The notes beneath the pieces are model-generated. The model did not search any database. It had not been told where the DNA came from and was given only the letters and a program-made list of their open reading frames with translations. From Tricholoma matsutake (Eukaryota > Basidiomycota > Agaricomycetes > Agaricales > Tricholomataceae): a stretch of 64,000 nucleotides of DNA. Location: contig AP026541.1 in assembly GCA_026075535.2 (NCBI GenBank), forward strand, positions 12,710,001-12,774,000, written 5' to 3'. Numbering within the stretch: position 1 is the stretch's first letter; each line of letters starts with the position of its first letter. This document shows positions 22,136 to 33,904 of the stretch, piece by piece. A program made the translations under genes and the position numbers.

Positions 22136-23972
22136 TAAGGCTCCAACCATTTAGTTTATGTTTACTTGACCAAGGTCAAGTATACATAAACAGTAGTCTA
22201 AACAGTATAACCATCTATATACCATTTAATAAACAGTATATACAGTTAAAATATTAGTATTTGATGAAAATGTTGGAGAATTTTATTGAGCTAACTAACC
22301 GTGGCATGAAGTGAGGGGCCACAAAAGTAATTACTGATAGAAACAAAAAACCTTGCATTTTGTGCAGGGAAGGCCACTCATGGAGGTGGTTGCTTCCATG
22401 TCTCTTGTCCCCATCATCCCTGTCCCATGTTAGCACCCTTCATCTGCTTGCAGTGGTGGTGCCCCCCTCTCCTAGTTGTTCACCCTTGCTGGTTTCCCCC
22501 CACCGTTCGTGATTTGTCCCCTTTGTTTGTCATTGTCATTGTCTGAGTCCCTGTCATTCCCATCATCATCTGCTCCCTGCCTTGGTCCTGGATGTCTTGA
22601 TTGCTGTTGTCCTTGTCATCCTCATGGTTTTTGTCACCTCACAATCCTTGTCACCCATCCCTCATTGCTCCCCATTTCCACCCCATGAGCAGTTGCTCAC
22701 GGTGGCAGTTGGGGGTGCTGTGGTGGTGGTGGTGGTGGTTGTGACTGTGTGTTCCTCCTGGTTGTTGTCTTCCTGTCATGTTCTGCAGTGTCAGTTTGTT
22801 GGGCTCATCCTAGGGGTAGTTGTCCTCCTCATTGTCCTCCCTGTTGCTATCATTGTCCTCCCCATCATTGTTGTTTCTGTCTGTCGTTACCAGGTAATGG
22901 GGTGCTGGGTTTGTGGTTGATCTGGGGGTGGATGTGAATTGGGGTGGGTGGAGATGGGAATAAGGGGTGTACCTAGCAGATATCCCGCTCCTCAGGTCTC
23001 CTGACACCCCTCCATGGTCTCCAATTCCCAAATGAGAGCATCACATCCCATTTGGATGGAGAGGGTTGTTATGTGTATTGTTGGCTGTTGTCCAGCTGAA
23101 AACACTGGGAAAAGAACATTTGGCTATTTATAGTTGAAGAGAAATAAACAAAAAAGCTCACTATTTCAATGGTGGAAGTAGTCATGGTAGCTCTGGTGAC
23201 TCATGAGAATACAAGTTATGATAGAAAAGAAAAAGGAGATTATTAGTAGTGAAAAGAACAAGAAAAGGAGGAAGAATTACCTATTAAAAGAATCCTTACT
23301 ATGGCAAGTGTCATGGTGTAATAACAATGATCATTGAGAAGTCGATCATTGTTAGTCATGTTCCCATGGTCTCAACATGTCACATTTTGTGTGTGTATTG
23401 ACTCTAGTGTTGCCACGGCTTGAGCCGCGTTTTTTGCTATCTTGGGAAATAAATTACATAAAATCACTAAAATATTTCAGGAGCTAGATCCCATCAAAAG
23501 CCGAGGGGTCTCCTGCCAACTCTAAGTGATCGGAGAAGTGGTTCCTGAGATATTCTGGTGGCTTTGAAACGGCTTGGCTTGAGCCATTTCAAAGCCACCA
23601 GAATATCTCAGGAACCGCTTCTCTGATTGCTTAGAGTTAGCAGGAGACCCCTCGGCTTTTGATGGGATCTAGCTCCTCAAATATTTCAGTGATTTTACGT
23701 AATTTATCTCCCAAGATAGCAAAAATGTGGCTCAAGCCATGGCAACACTAATTGACTCTATTGAGCATTCCCTAGATATATTTGAGCCATTTGTAGGTAG
23801 TATGTAGCAAGTAATGTGTCAGACCACTACTTCTACTTAAACCGTGTAACCATCTATATACTGTTTAACTACTGTATACATGACTTTGGTGACAAGGGGG
23901 TATACATAAACATAAACATATATGGTATAAACCATGTAAAACAGTTATATAGATAGAACAGTTGGAGCCTTA
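22136..23972. mobile_element. hAT-type non-autonomous DNA transposon
   Basis: Perfect 12-bp inverted ends TAAGGCTCCAAC...GTTGGAGCCTTA are flanked by the 8-bp direct repeat AGCACTGG (22128-22135 and 23973-23980). Ends beginning TAAGG fit the hAT terminal pattern YARNG, and 8-bp duplications are the hAT hallmark. Subterminal CATAAAC and TATACATAAACA words recur at both ends. No transposase is seen inside; open frames near 22476-22937 are low-complexity. It lies inside the APN1-like gene. Confidence 0.85.
23405..23750. mobile_element. 346-bp hAT-like foldback MITE nested in the hAT element
   Basis: Ends TAGTGTTGCC...GGCAACACTA are flanked by the 8-bp repeat ATTGACTC (23397-23404 and 23751-23758). 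The two halves are near-complete inverted copies over about 165 bp each, with the centre near 23575, so the whole element can fold into one hairpin. TAGTG also fits YARNG. Confidence 0.85.
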
Positions 23973-24910
23973 AGCACTGGGAACATGTGTCAGTGACATT
24001 GGAAAACATACACTGGAAGAAAGGGAGAATAAGATGTACTTCCAGCCATCCTTCGTCCTGATATCATAACCCTGAATACAGAGCATCAGTATTTGAAAAA
24101 ATCACTGGAGATGGCAAGTGGCTGACCACTGTGAACATATGGCTTGAAAAAGACAATTATTAGCAATGAGAAACATTAATAGCGACACACAGACAACAGT
24201 TGTACATGTGTCCATACACACCCCAACCATCATTGTGTCCTCCACCTGCTTGATAATATCTGCTAAATGTGTGAAATCAGATCCAATGATATTTCCCACA
24301 CCCACCTACAAAGGAGGTAAAATGATCAAATAAACAGCCTGGGGGTGAGCTTCAACTTACCATGTTCTCTAAAATGGTAGTGACATAGCTCATTGCCTTG
24401 TGGGTGCAGTTTATACACTCAGTGATGAGGGATATTGAACTGGCAGTTGTGGTTCCACCAACAGTCAAGCCAGGGTTGTCAAAAAGCAGAGCATGATGAT
24501 GCATCACAAGGGTGTTTGAGGAGACAAAGCAAAAAAGAATGATACTGGAAGCTATATAACTCTAAACCCAATTGCTCACATCTCATCAAGTCATCAAGGA
24601 AGCAGTCATATGACTTTTGGCACTTTCTCTGCAACCTGTAAGTCACAATGCCCCAATATTAAACTGGAAGGATCTATGCATCAGGATTTCAGAGATTAAT
24701 CAGGTAACTTCCATGAGGTAGCACTACACTGTTTAAGTAGCCAGAGTCCTGCATACACTCCTTGAATGTTGAGATGGATGAGGTTGTGAGGGCAGGAAAG
24801 GACCATCTACACTGAGACTTAAGGAAAATTGCAAATACATTAGCCCTGGGATCAAAACCATGTGAAAGATGGTGAAAGGAAGTTAAAGCAGAAGATGCAC
24901 CTGTAGGAAA

Positions 24911-24985
24911 GCAGAAAAGATGACCAGACTGGGGATTGAACCCAGGCCCTCCTGGACATATACCAGATGCTGAGCTATCAGGTCT
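24911..24985 (-). promoter_or_regulatory. tRNA-like sequence with A and B boxes
   Basis: On the minus strand TAGCTCAGCATCTGG (A box type) is followed by GGTTCAATCCC (B box type, 24932-24942), flanked by GACCTGA and TCTGGTC, which pair at six of seven positions. The A-to-B spacing is about nine bases short and no anticodon arm is clear. A tRNA-derived SINE remnant is more likely than a tRNA gene. It sits between APN1 sequence and gypsy C. Confidence 0.5.
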
Positions 24986-24989
24986 TATA

Positions 24990-27197
24990 GGGTTCAACAG
25001 AACAAGGATACCATATAACCAGACATGGATGGCCACAACCAATGACTGCCACCAATGTCAGGGGGTTCCTGGGACTCACCAGATACATTGCCACCTTCCT
25101 TCCGGCACTCACTGAATATACAAGTGTACTCCACTCACCACCAAGGAATGTGACCGGGAATTCCCCCCATGGACTGCAGAACACCAGGCCACCTTTGAAC
25201 ACATCAAAGACTTGGTTCTCAGCGCCGACTGTCTCACTGTAATTAGTTACAAAGACAAGGCATCGAATATCTATGTCACCACCAATGCCAGCGACCGCTG
25301 AACTGGCGCCATGTTGAGTTTTGGTGCAACTTGGAAAACTGTGAGACCAGTTGCCTACAACTCCTACCAACTCAATGACACTGAGAAGAATTACCCTGTT
25401 CACAAGAAGGAACTCCTTGCCATCGTCAAGGCATTTAATAAATGGAGATCCTACCTCCTTGGTGCCCATTCTGTGATTGGAAGTATTCGAGTGTTTGGTG
25501 GTCAGTGAAGACCTCAAAAGGAGATGTCGAGACAACAAATGAGATGGACAATGTACATGGCCAATTTTGACTACAACATTACCTATATCCATGGTGAAGA
25601 AAACACCACTGCAGATGCACTATCCCACATGCCTTATGCCACACCAGATGCATGCCTCGCTGCCTGCATGATCACATACACATGCAATGCACTGGCTACA
25701 CATGCTGCTGGCATACTAAACATTGCTGCAGACCAGTCACTTCTCAATGCCATCATCATCGGCTATGAGACTGATTCCTTTGCCAAACAACTTATGAAGG
25801 ATATTGACATGAGGAGCATCGAAGGGGCAACCCTCACTGATCAACTCCTCTATGTCGGCTGCCGACTTGTGATCCCACAAGATCTCAAGGTATGCAAACT
25901 GGCACATGATACCTTGGGCCATTTCAGCTTTGACAAAAGCTACAAATCCCTCCGCGGCTCTTATTACTGGCCAAACATGTGCCAGGATTTGGAAAATGCA
26001 TACATCCCATCATGCACTGAGTGCCAGCAAAACAAAAACCAGACCACGAAACCCACCAGTCCCTTGGACCCACTACCAGTACCTGATGACCACTTTGACA
26101 CTGTCGCCCAGGATTTCATTGGCCCATTACCAGAGGAGAATGGAAAGGACACCATCCTGACCATGACAGACCTCCTCGGCACTGACATATGCATCACCAG
26201 CATTCACTCCTCATACACTGCTGCCCAGGTCGCTGTTGTGCTCTTTGACAAATGGTATTGCAAAAATGGCCTCATGCTACACCTCATCTCTGACAGAGAT
26301 GCACATTTCACCACCGACCTTTGGACTGCACTCCACAAGCTCACTGGCATTAAACTAAAAATGTCCACATCCTATCACCCTGAAACTGATGGCAGCAGTG
26401 AACGGACAAACAAAACTGTGAACCAAGCCATTTGGTACCATGTTGACAACAACCAGAAGGGCTGGCTAGCTAAACTCTCCTGTGTACAGTTTGCCATCAT
26501 GAACACCGTGAATGCATCCACTGGCTTCTTTGGTTTCCAACTCAAAACCGGCCAATCTCCACACATCATCCCACCTATTGTGCCCCTCACCAAAAATGCC
26601 ACCGCTGAGCAGATCACTGCACATGACATCATTACATGTGTCCACCTCGATGTTCAGGAAGCACAGGACAACCTCCTTGCTGCCAAACTTCACCAGGCAT
26701 ATCATGCCAATGAGCACTGGGTGCCAGAGGATGTCTACAAGGTCGGCGACCTTGTCGTGCTCTCCACCAAAAATCGCCGCCACAATTACAAATGCAAAGG
26801 CAAAACATGAGTTGCCAAATTCATGCCACAACATGACGGCCCCTACATGGTCACACATACCTTCCCTGAATGCTCCGAATACACTCTCAAACTTCCCAAC
26901 AACCCCAACGCCTTCCCTGGTTTCCATGCACACCTACTAAAATGATATGTCCCCAATGACCCACTTCTCTTCCCTGACCAGGAGCCAGCTCAGCAAAGGC
27001 CAATTGTCACTGAAGATGGCACCAAGGAGTGGTACATTGATAAAATTGTGGATGCACGCCAACACAGCAGGGGTGTACAATACCTTGTCCATTATGAAGG
27101 ATATGGGAAAGAACATGACGAGTGGTGCCCCAGCTCTGAAATGGCCGACACTGATGCCCTCAACCGGTGGGAAGATGAAAATGGGATGGAGGTCTGA
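24990..27197 (+). pseudogene. Gypsy C: 5'-truncated chromodomain Ty3/gypsy pol
   Basis: The sequence starts within the RT/RNase H junction (VRGFLGLTRYIATFLP, 25060). RNase H follows (YNSYQLNDTEKNYPVHKKELLAIV, then ITYIHGEENTTADALS), then an integrase zinc module (HDTLGHF...CTECQQNK, 25890-26040) and the DDE core (DFIGPLPEENG, SDRDAHF, SSERTNK). A C-terminal chromodomain follows (WYIDKIVDARQ...DEWCPSS, about 27030-27150). TGA at 25299, 26808 and 26943 replaces probable Arg codons, and another break lies near 25506-25524. The 5' LTR, gag, protease and most of RT are missing. Confidence 0.88.
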
Positions 27198-27218
27198 GAC
27201 CCACACAATTTTTTCAAG

Positions 27219-28190
27219 TGGGGAGGAGTGTAAGTCTGGCCCCACAGACTCACGACATTATGACAAGTTAATTTACCTACACCACCATTACACACTTCCA
27301 TGGTGCTGGCACACCACACACATCGCTGACACAACCACCGGCAATAGCACAGCCACCTATGGTGCATAAATAACTCACCAACACCAGACATACCAATGTC
27401 TGTGTTACTTTACTACACCACTGTTACACACTTCCATGGCACTGGCACAGCCACACACATTGCCAACACAACCACCCTTGCCACCAGCACAGCCAACAGT
27501 GATAGCATAGCCACCTATGGCGCATAAACAACTCACCAACACCAGATATACCAATGTCTGTGTTACAGTGAGTTATGGCCACCCTACACCGCCAACACAC
27601 TCCCACAGCACTGACACAGCCACACACATCGCTGACACAATCACCCTCGCCACCGGCACAGCCACCGGTGAATATGACAACAACAACCAGTGACATGCAT
27701 CCTGGCAATGGCACCATACATCCTTATTACCCTTCTATCCACATCCAGCAGTGCTGACATTATCCTATTGATGCGGTACCTTCCTATTATGTGACTATGC
27801 CTGATGCGGCCTTCCCAAATCACACACTATGCTTGATGCAGCCTTTTACTTACACGGTCAATCTTTTTCTTATATATTACTTATTTTTTATTTCTTAACC
27901 TTTGTTCCTACTTCCATGCAATGAAGGTATAGTAACTTCCTATTCTTTTATTTGTAGTAACTTATGGTTCCTACTTCCAGGCAACAAAGATAATTTGATC
28001 CTGTCTTTTAGTAAACCTAAGTCTAGTGTAGGCTGCCAAACTCAGCATCCTTCCACCTAACATACTAGTTGACGTGATTAGATCAATGCTTGCTGACTAG
28101 TTTGTAATGTTTATACTTGATCTGCTTACCTGTCAAGAGAACCTCTGGAGATCATTGCCTTTAACATTCTGGATAGTGTTGGACTGCTCC
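27219..28190 (+). repeat. Probable 3' LTR of gypsy C with internal tandem repeats
   Basis: A purine tract AGTGGGGAGGAG (27219-27230) is followed by TGTAAGTCTGG, a likely LTR start at 27230. Two to three tandem units of about 135-150 bp (27288-27670) repeat CACACACATCGCTGACACAA, CAGCCACCTATGG and CAACACCAGAYATACCAATG. The LTR end cannot be set without a second copy. 27700-28190 holds nothing I recognise. Confidence 0.5.
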
Positions 28191-28194
28191 CGCC

Positions 28195-28780
28195 AACCTC
28201 CTCCATCATACTGACATTATAATGCCATCAAACCCTTTCCCACACCTTGTCAACACCATTCCGATGCCTGCCACCCATTGTACTGACATCAAGCTGTGAT
28301 CAAATGCTTCCTGTAGCCTGTCAATGCATTCTCAACACTCCCTGCCCATAATACTGACATCATCTTGCCATCAAACCCTTTCCCACACCTTGTCAACACC
28401 ATTCCGATGCCTGCCACCCATTGTACCAACATCAAGCTGTGATTAAACACTTCCCACAGTTTGTCAAGTACCATTCCTACATTGCCCACCAGCATACTTG
28501 GCTCCCACAGCCTATCAACACCTTCCCGCTATCCCCGCTCGCCATTCTTGTTTGCTTCTGACTGTCAGCACCATCCCACCTGTCATGCCAGCTTCCCACA
28601 TCCTATCAACACCTCCATGCTACCCCTGCTCACTGTTCTTGTTCGCTTCCCACACCCTATCAACACCTCCCCGCTCCCTGTTTCAGCATCATTGTTGTCC
28701 TGCCTGTCATGCCAGCTTCCCACACCCTATCAATGCTTCCACTCACCGTTCTTGTTCACTTCTGGTTGCAATTGCCTTCC
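28195..28780. repeat. Imperfect direct repeats, non-coding
   Basis: A block of about 75 bp containing CATCAAACCCTTTCCCACAC, GCCTGCCACCCATTGTAC and CATCAAGCTGTGAT occurs twice (about 28228-28303 and 28371-28445). It is followed by several copies of TTCCCACACCCTATCAACACCT. No gene. Confidence 0.6.
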
Positions 28781-28890
28781 CACTGTCCTATAGTCTTATC
28801 TTTAACACAGCATCTCCTCAGTGTAGCTCTTTATGTTCAATCTCAGGATATACTAGTAGATTCTGTCCTACCTTCAGTTCTCCTGTTCAC

Positions 28891-29715
28891 ACAACAGGCA
28901 GGGCAAAACTTTCCCAGAGAGAGAATGTGGAGAAAATGTGGAGAAAATTACACTTTTTTGTTAAGCAAACAAGTAGGGAAAAACTAGTGAAAATAACTTA
29001 TTTTCTGTTCATTTTCTCTTCAATCTGCTGAAGGAAAAACATATCATTTTTGTGGAGAGAAAAAAAAGGGAATCTGCAGTGAAAAGAACTTATTTCTTCT
29101 TGATTTCCCCCTAATTTTTGCATAGGAAAAAAGAGTGATATTTCCTGCAAAAGCAAATCAGAAATCATGAGTGAATATAACTTATTTCTTCCAAATTTTG
29201 ACCTGGAAAACTGCATGTGAAAAAGTGTAATTTTCTCCTCATGTTTGCCAGATTTTCACCAGGAGAAAAAGAAACTCTTGCCTGCTTATGTCAACATTGG
29301 TGGCTGTGTTCTTGACCCAAACAGGCAGGAGTTTCTTTTTCTCCTGGTGAAAGGCTGGCAAACATGAGGAGAAAATTACACTTTTTCACATGCAGTTTTC
29401 CAGGTCAAAATTTGGAAGAAATAAGTTATATTCACTCAAGATTTCTGATTTGCTTTTGCAGGAAATATCACTCTTTTTTCCTATGCAAAAATTAGGGGGA
29501 AATCAAGAAGAAATAAGTTCTTTTCACTGCAGATTCCCTTTTTTTTCTCTCCACAAAAATGATATATTTTTTCTTAGGCAGATTGAAGAGAAAATGAACA
29601 GAAAATAAGTTATTCTCACTAGTTTTTCCCTACTTGTTTGCTTAATGAAAAAGTGTAATTTTCTCCACATTTTCTCCACATTTTTTCTCTGGGAAAGTTT
29701 TGGCCTGCCTGTTGT
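28891..29715. mobile_element. 825-bp foldback element
   Basis: Two arms of about 393 bp (28891-29283 and 29322-29715) are near-perfect inverted copies around a loop of about 38 bp. Outer ends read ACAACAGGCAGG...CCTGCCTGTTGT. I could not define a target duplication. Purine-rich AGAAATAAGTT words recur inside. Mirror-image 72-aa ORFs on both strands are a by-product of the palindrome, not genes. Confidence 0.85.
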
Positions 29716-30289
29716 GTCATGTTGCTGAAAACCTAGCTGTGCATGCTGCACATTCCCTGCTGACAACACCCCGCCCTTTCTCTGTCCTTGTCTCCTCCCA
29801 AAGGAAATGGTCTTTCAAATGCAGTATCTATCACCTATGGTGGACAGGGACTTTGTCGACAGCTCGCACTGATGCAAACAGTACACTTGAACAAGTCAGC
29901 TCACCAAATTGCAATTGCAAAAAAGGTGCAATGTGATCATCTTGCAGGTAAACTACATTGATGCTCTATTGCTTGAGCTGCAGCTAACTTTTCTATAGTG
30001 CTCAGCTTCTCTGAGTGTGAAGAATTGCTTCACTTAACAGGAAATGATACTGAAATGATGGATTTAGAGAGGTCTTTACACTCCCCCCCCCCCAATCCAA
30101 GCAGACTCCACTTGGACTCGGACAGTCCTAGGACTGTCCAAGGACTTTGTTTGGACTTTGCTCAGACTTCTTTGGGTGAAAGTCCTGCCAAACTAGATGT
30201 CCAGTCTGAGCTGAGTCCAAGTGTCCAAGTGGTCCAGCACTCATACAGTCCTAGGACTGTCCGAGTTGCTTATATAATTGAGTGAAAAA

Positions 30290-30385
30290 TCAGTGGCTAC
30301 CGCAGGGATTGAACCCTCATAGTCACATGATAAAGTATAATTAAGGCAACAATGTAACTGTTAGACTAAAGTATCATTACAGGTT
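30290..30385 (-). promoter_or_regulatory. Outward tRNA-like unit, left end of E1
   Basis: On the minus strand: A box TAGTCTAACAG (30358-30368) and B box GGTTCAATCCC (30305-30315). Both fit RNA polymerase III internal-promoter consensus. Transcription would run toward the left terminus. Confidence 0.65.
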
Positions 30386-30622
30386 AATAGTTTTATCTCT
30401 CTATGTACTGCCCCAGCTGTGATGACAAATCAACACAGCCACATCACCAACGATGATGCCAGCTCATCATCAATCATCACCAACCACCACCACCACTCAT
30501 GACACTGCCTCCCTCCTGTGTCCTGCTGCTGCCACTGCCCCCTGAACACCCCACAGCAACAGGTCCCATGCCAGCACACAATGAAATGGGCCCAAACGAC
30601 TCTATTGTCATTTGGGCCCCAG

Positions 30623-31059
30623 GTGAGTTTTTTCTTTTTTCTTTTCTCATGTTTTCTTTAAGCTAACACATTTTTTCATTAATTATAGGTTATATCTATA
30701 CTGTAGCAGCACAATGACCCCCAAACCACCAGATGAGGAACAATGACAAGACCACGACCCAGCACCCACCCCCGCCAGTGGGAGCAACTGCTCGCATAGG
30801 GGAGAGTGGCTGCTAATGGTGACAATGATGGCAGGGAACGACGGGTGGAACAACAACAATCAGAGGAGACACCAATGACAGCCAGCACCCCCTATAACCA
30901 CTGCAGGCAACTGCCCATGGGGTGGATGGGGGGTGTGAGAGTGCAGGTACCAACAGGGAGACAAAAAAGGCCCAAGAGACATTAACGTCTCTTGGGTCCT
31001 AGGTAAGTTTTTTTTTTCTTTTCTCATTTCATTTTTTGATGCTAACCAACTTTTTTTAG
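30623..31059 (+). other. Intron-like cassettes in E1
   Basis: Two segments, 30623-30688 and 31003-31059, have GTGAGT/GTAAGT donors after GGNCCYAG, long T-runs, a GCTAAC branch-like site and TAG acceptors. Between and around them lie G/C-rich palindromes GAGCAACTGCTC (30782-30793) and GAGCATCTGCTC (31259-31270). No ORF of note spans the presumed exons. Confidence 0.5.
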
Positions 31060-31559
31060 GTACAAACTACTACTGGCAATGACAATGATGAGGGGACACC
31101 ACCACCACCACTGCTGCAAGCCCCTGGGAAGGTGAGGGTGAAGAGACGAGGGGGAAGGGAGACAAGAGGGAAGGGAGACAAGAGGGAAGGGAGACGAGGG
31201 GGAAGGGAGACGATGACGAGAGTGGGGACACCCATGATGACACTGGCCCCATGCCTATGAGCATCTGCTCATGGGGTGGTTTGGGGGGGAGAAGAATGGG
31301 GACAGGAGAGTGAGATGGCCAGGGGATGACCTGGGGAGAGACAAACACCACCATGAGCAACTGCTTGTGGTGGGTGTTTTAAATTTATTTTTATAATTGA
31401 TAGTTACGGCCCCCTCCCCTCAAGCTTGCAAGGGGAGGGCTTAGTATTATACATATTAATTACCCCTCGCACAGATGTGAGGGGGTCAATTTAATAATCT
31501 ATTCATGATATATAAAAATTAGATTTCAGTAATAAATAGATATAATGTATGTAACTTTA

Positions 31560-31655
31560 AATGACTACTTGGCTTAAGTGGTAGAGTGCACATGTTTCGT
31601 CATCATGTGATTGCTAGTCCAGAAGGCTGTTGGTTCAATTCCTGCTGTGCACACA
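31560..31655 (+). promoter_or_regulatory. Outward tRNA-like unit, right end of E1
   Basis: A box TGGCTTAAGTG (31570-31580) and B box GGTTCAATTCC (31632-31642) on the plus strand, directed toward the right terminus. Confidence 0.7.
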
Positions 31656-33904
31656 TCATTTTGTGAGACTTATAAAACTTTCTCTAAGACTGGAACTTGG
31701 ACTTTACTTGGACAGTGCTTTAAAGGTGTAAATAAATGCACAATTGATGTTGTCTGAGCAAAGTCTGAGTGCAGTCCTCGGACAGTCTGAGTGTCCAAGC
31801 AGAGTCTGAGTGAAGTCCAAGGACAGTCCAAGTGTCCGAGTGTGTCTGAGCAGAGTCCACTCAGACTGTGGGGGGGGGAGTGTAAAGTACTGGATTTAGA
31901 CAACTGGGATGACATTGCTGAACATGACCGCCTGCAAGACATGCCTTCTGGAGATGAGGGATTCCTTCAAAGTCATGCTGGTGTATAAGTTATTCTTCAT
32001 GAAATCCTTGTTGGAATGACTCCTCAGTTTGGTTTGTCTACTCAGTTGTCAATCCAAATTCCTAGAATGGGGCAAACTTGAGATCTACAGACAAGCAAGG
32101 ATTGTACACAAGAGCATATTAATGCTTGGAGAAGGCAGCTTTCTTTTCTCATGGATGCATATCTATTGTGGAAGCATGAAGGACCACCACACCATGACGG
32201 AAGCCACAACTTGGATGCTAGCTCTGGGATTACATGGTCACTATTGACCATGAGTTTTACAAATGAGTACTATGCTCTGGACTCCCAATTACATGTTGTG
32301 ACCCCAATGCCAATGCAGAGCATCAGCCAGTTCAATTCACACATACTGCCACTGCTCGGTCAGTCAATGAAACACTTGTAACTTATGGGTTCCTTGGTGC
32401 CTCTCCTGAAAAGCCAACTCTTGCATTTTCCTTCTCTTTGTTTGAAATTTATTGTCAAATCCATCGGGTCTGTCCACAGTTCAGCATTCACATGCTTGCC
32501 AAGAGTCTCTGCCATTTGCATCAGGTATACTCCCCTGTGCAATTTCATGTTACATATAAGTTTTCTACCAGATCCCTCACTGATCAACTCAGCACTGCCT
32601 ATGACTGCTATCTTGAAGTATGCAGGACATTGCTCAAAGAGCTGATTTGGTGCTCGGACGTAATCCTCAATGGAAACAGCAGAATGTCTGTGCACCCTGT
32701 CTCTACAAGACTGTTGGAGAGCTGCCTCTCAAGTTCTCACTTCTCGCATGCATGCATGGCAACAATTCATGGAAGCTCATAGATAGTACATTCAGGTCAG
32801 GAAAATCATGAATGGATGATTGGGTTTCGGCTTCACCATTGTGGGTAACACCCGAGCAAGTGGATTGCTTCAAAGATGAAGTTCTGAAACATGTTACAGT
32901 ATGTCCTTACTAATGGGATTTATTATCTTCTGAATTCAATGCATATGACCATTTTCAGTCCACTGGTTCTCAAAAGGGCTTATTATCCTCCAATCAAGCA
33001 CCCATTCCATTTCCTATCACATCCAGCACTTCTGTTATCTCTGACTCAGTTCCAACCAATTTTTTGGCTTCCGCCAATACCTCCAATGACACTGCTGAAT
33101 CTGATCTTGATAAAGATGAAATTATGTGGCTCAATCTTGTTGAGCATGATGAGCTCACCCAATGTCTAGACACATGCATTGATCATTGGTGGAATGCCAG
33201 TCCCGAAGCAAGAAAGAAGATGTTTGCCTTATTCACAATTGCTGGCATATTTCTTGCTGTGTGTCACCATGGCCATGTATTGGTGATTTGCGACATGATC
33301 TGAAGTGGGGAGCTGTAAGTTTCTTTTCTCACTTGAACCCTATTCCAAGCTTAACCTTTTTCAGAAAATAGGGAAGGCATTGAAGACATGTGCAGAAGCT
33401 ATTCACTGTGCATTGAATGATTACAATGGAGCAGTGGCACAGCTTAATCCTCCATGAGTGGGAGCAGGTAATCAATGCTGTGACTCTTGCTGACTTCAAT
33501 GTTCTGCATGATACCTGAATGGATATCTGGTCACTTCCCTGGGCTCAACCGGCACATTGTGAAGCAATGAACCTGCACTTTGGCATTGTCTGTGCATGAG
33601 AAGAGATTGAACGACTCAACATCAAGATTTGTCATCTCCTGACTTTCATGATTGACAATCACACTGACTTTTACCGTGCTGTCACATCAAATTTAGTCAG
33701 GAATCCTTCTCTTGCACATCAACTCTTGTGCAAATGGGGAGTATCACACTCATATCCACACAACCATTGCATGAAGGCTCTGACTAACAAGTGTGTTGAA
33801 AGGATTTTCAGGGACTTTGTTTCCTGGTCCTCATGAAGATCATGATTCCAATTTGAACTATGATATTCCACGAGGGCTTTACACTCCCCCACCTTTCCTA
33901 GTAG

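Larger units (their letters stand above)
21568..24900 (-). pseudogene. APN1: AP endonuclease, APN1/endonuclease IV family, split by a hAT element
   Basis: Minus-strand exons line up with the endonuclease IV fold: 24900-24689 (ANVFAIFLKSQ...LPHGSYLINL), 24635-24546 (CFLDDLMRCEQLGLELY), 24475-24361 (TVGGTTTASSISLI...VTTILENM), 24305-24206 (GVGNIIGSDF...VGVCMDT), a short HMFT exon near 24140 joined to GYDIRTKDGW (24073-24040), 22071-21950 (EKFDTQVGL...MHLNDSK) and 21865-21568 (PLVIETPTFELP). These include metal-ligand segments of the family (DT/CH, HLNDSK, D-x-H, IETP). The enzyme cuts DNA at abasic sites. It is dead here: TAA at 22024 and TGA at 22018, TGA after LINL, an acceptor AG apparently changed to AA at about 24476, and a transposon inserted at 22136-23972. 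N-terminal exons are not seen beyond gypsy C. Confidence 0.85.
30069..31890. mobile_element. E1: non-autonomous E-family transposon
   Basis: The left end GAGGTCTTTACACTCC and the right end ...GTGTAAAGTAC are inverted over CTTTACACTCCCCCC. Flanks are the exact 10-bp repeat TGGATTTAGA (30059-30068 and 31891-31900). Layout inward: C-tract, GGACT-rich array, outward tRNA-like unit, intron-like cassettes with GAGCA-N2-TGCTC palindromes, two GC hairpins (31412-31440 and 31462-31487), outward tRNA-like unit, GGACT array, G-tract. There is no protein gene. It is the inverted near-copy of E2. Confidence 0.85.

Noticed and set aside
22476..22937. Val/Cys-rich plus-strand ORFs inside the hAT element
   Set aside because: Low-complexity translation of GTBGT-rich sequence, overlapping frames of similar length, no domain.
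24911..24985. Functional tRNA gene
   Set aside because: The A-B spacing is too short and no anticodon arm forms; only the promoter boxes and a partial acceptor stem remain.
28998..29608. Identical 72-aa ORFs on opposite strands (28998-29216 minus, 29390-29608 plus)
   Set aside because: They are mirror images created by the foldback arms and have no family features.
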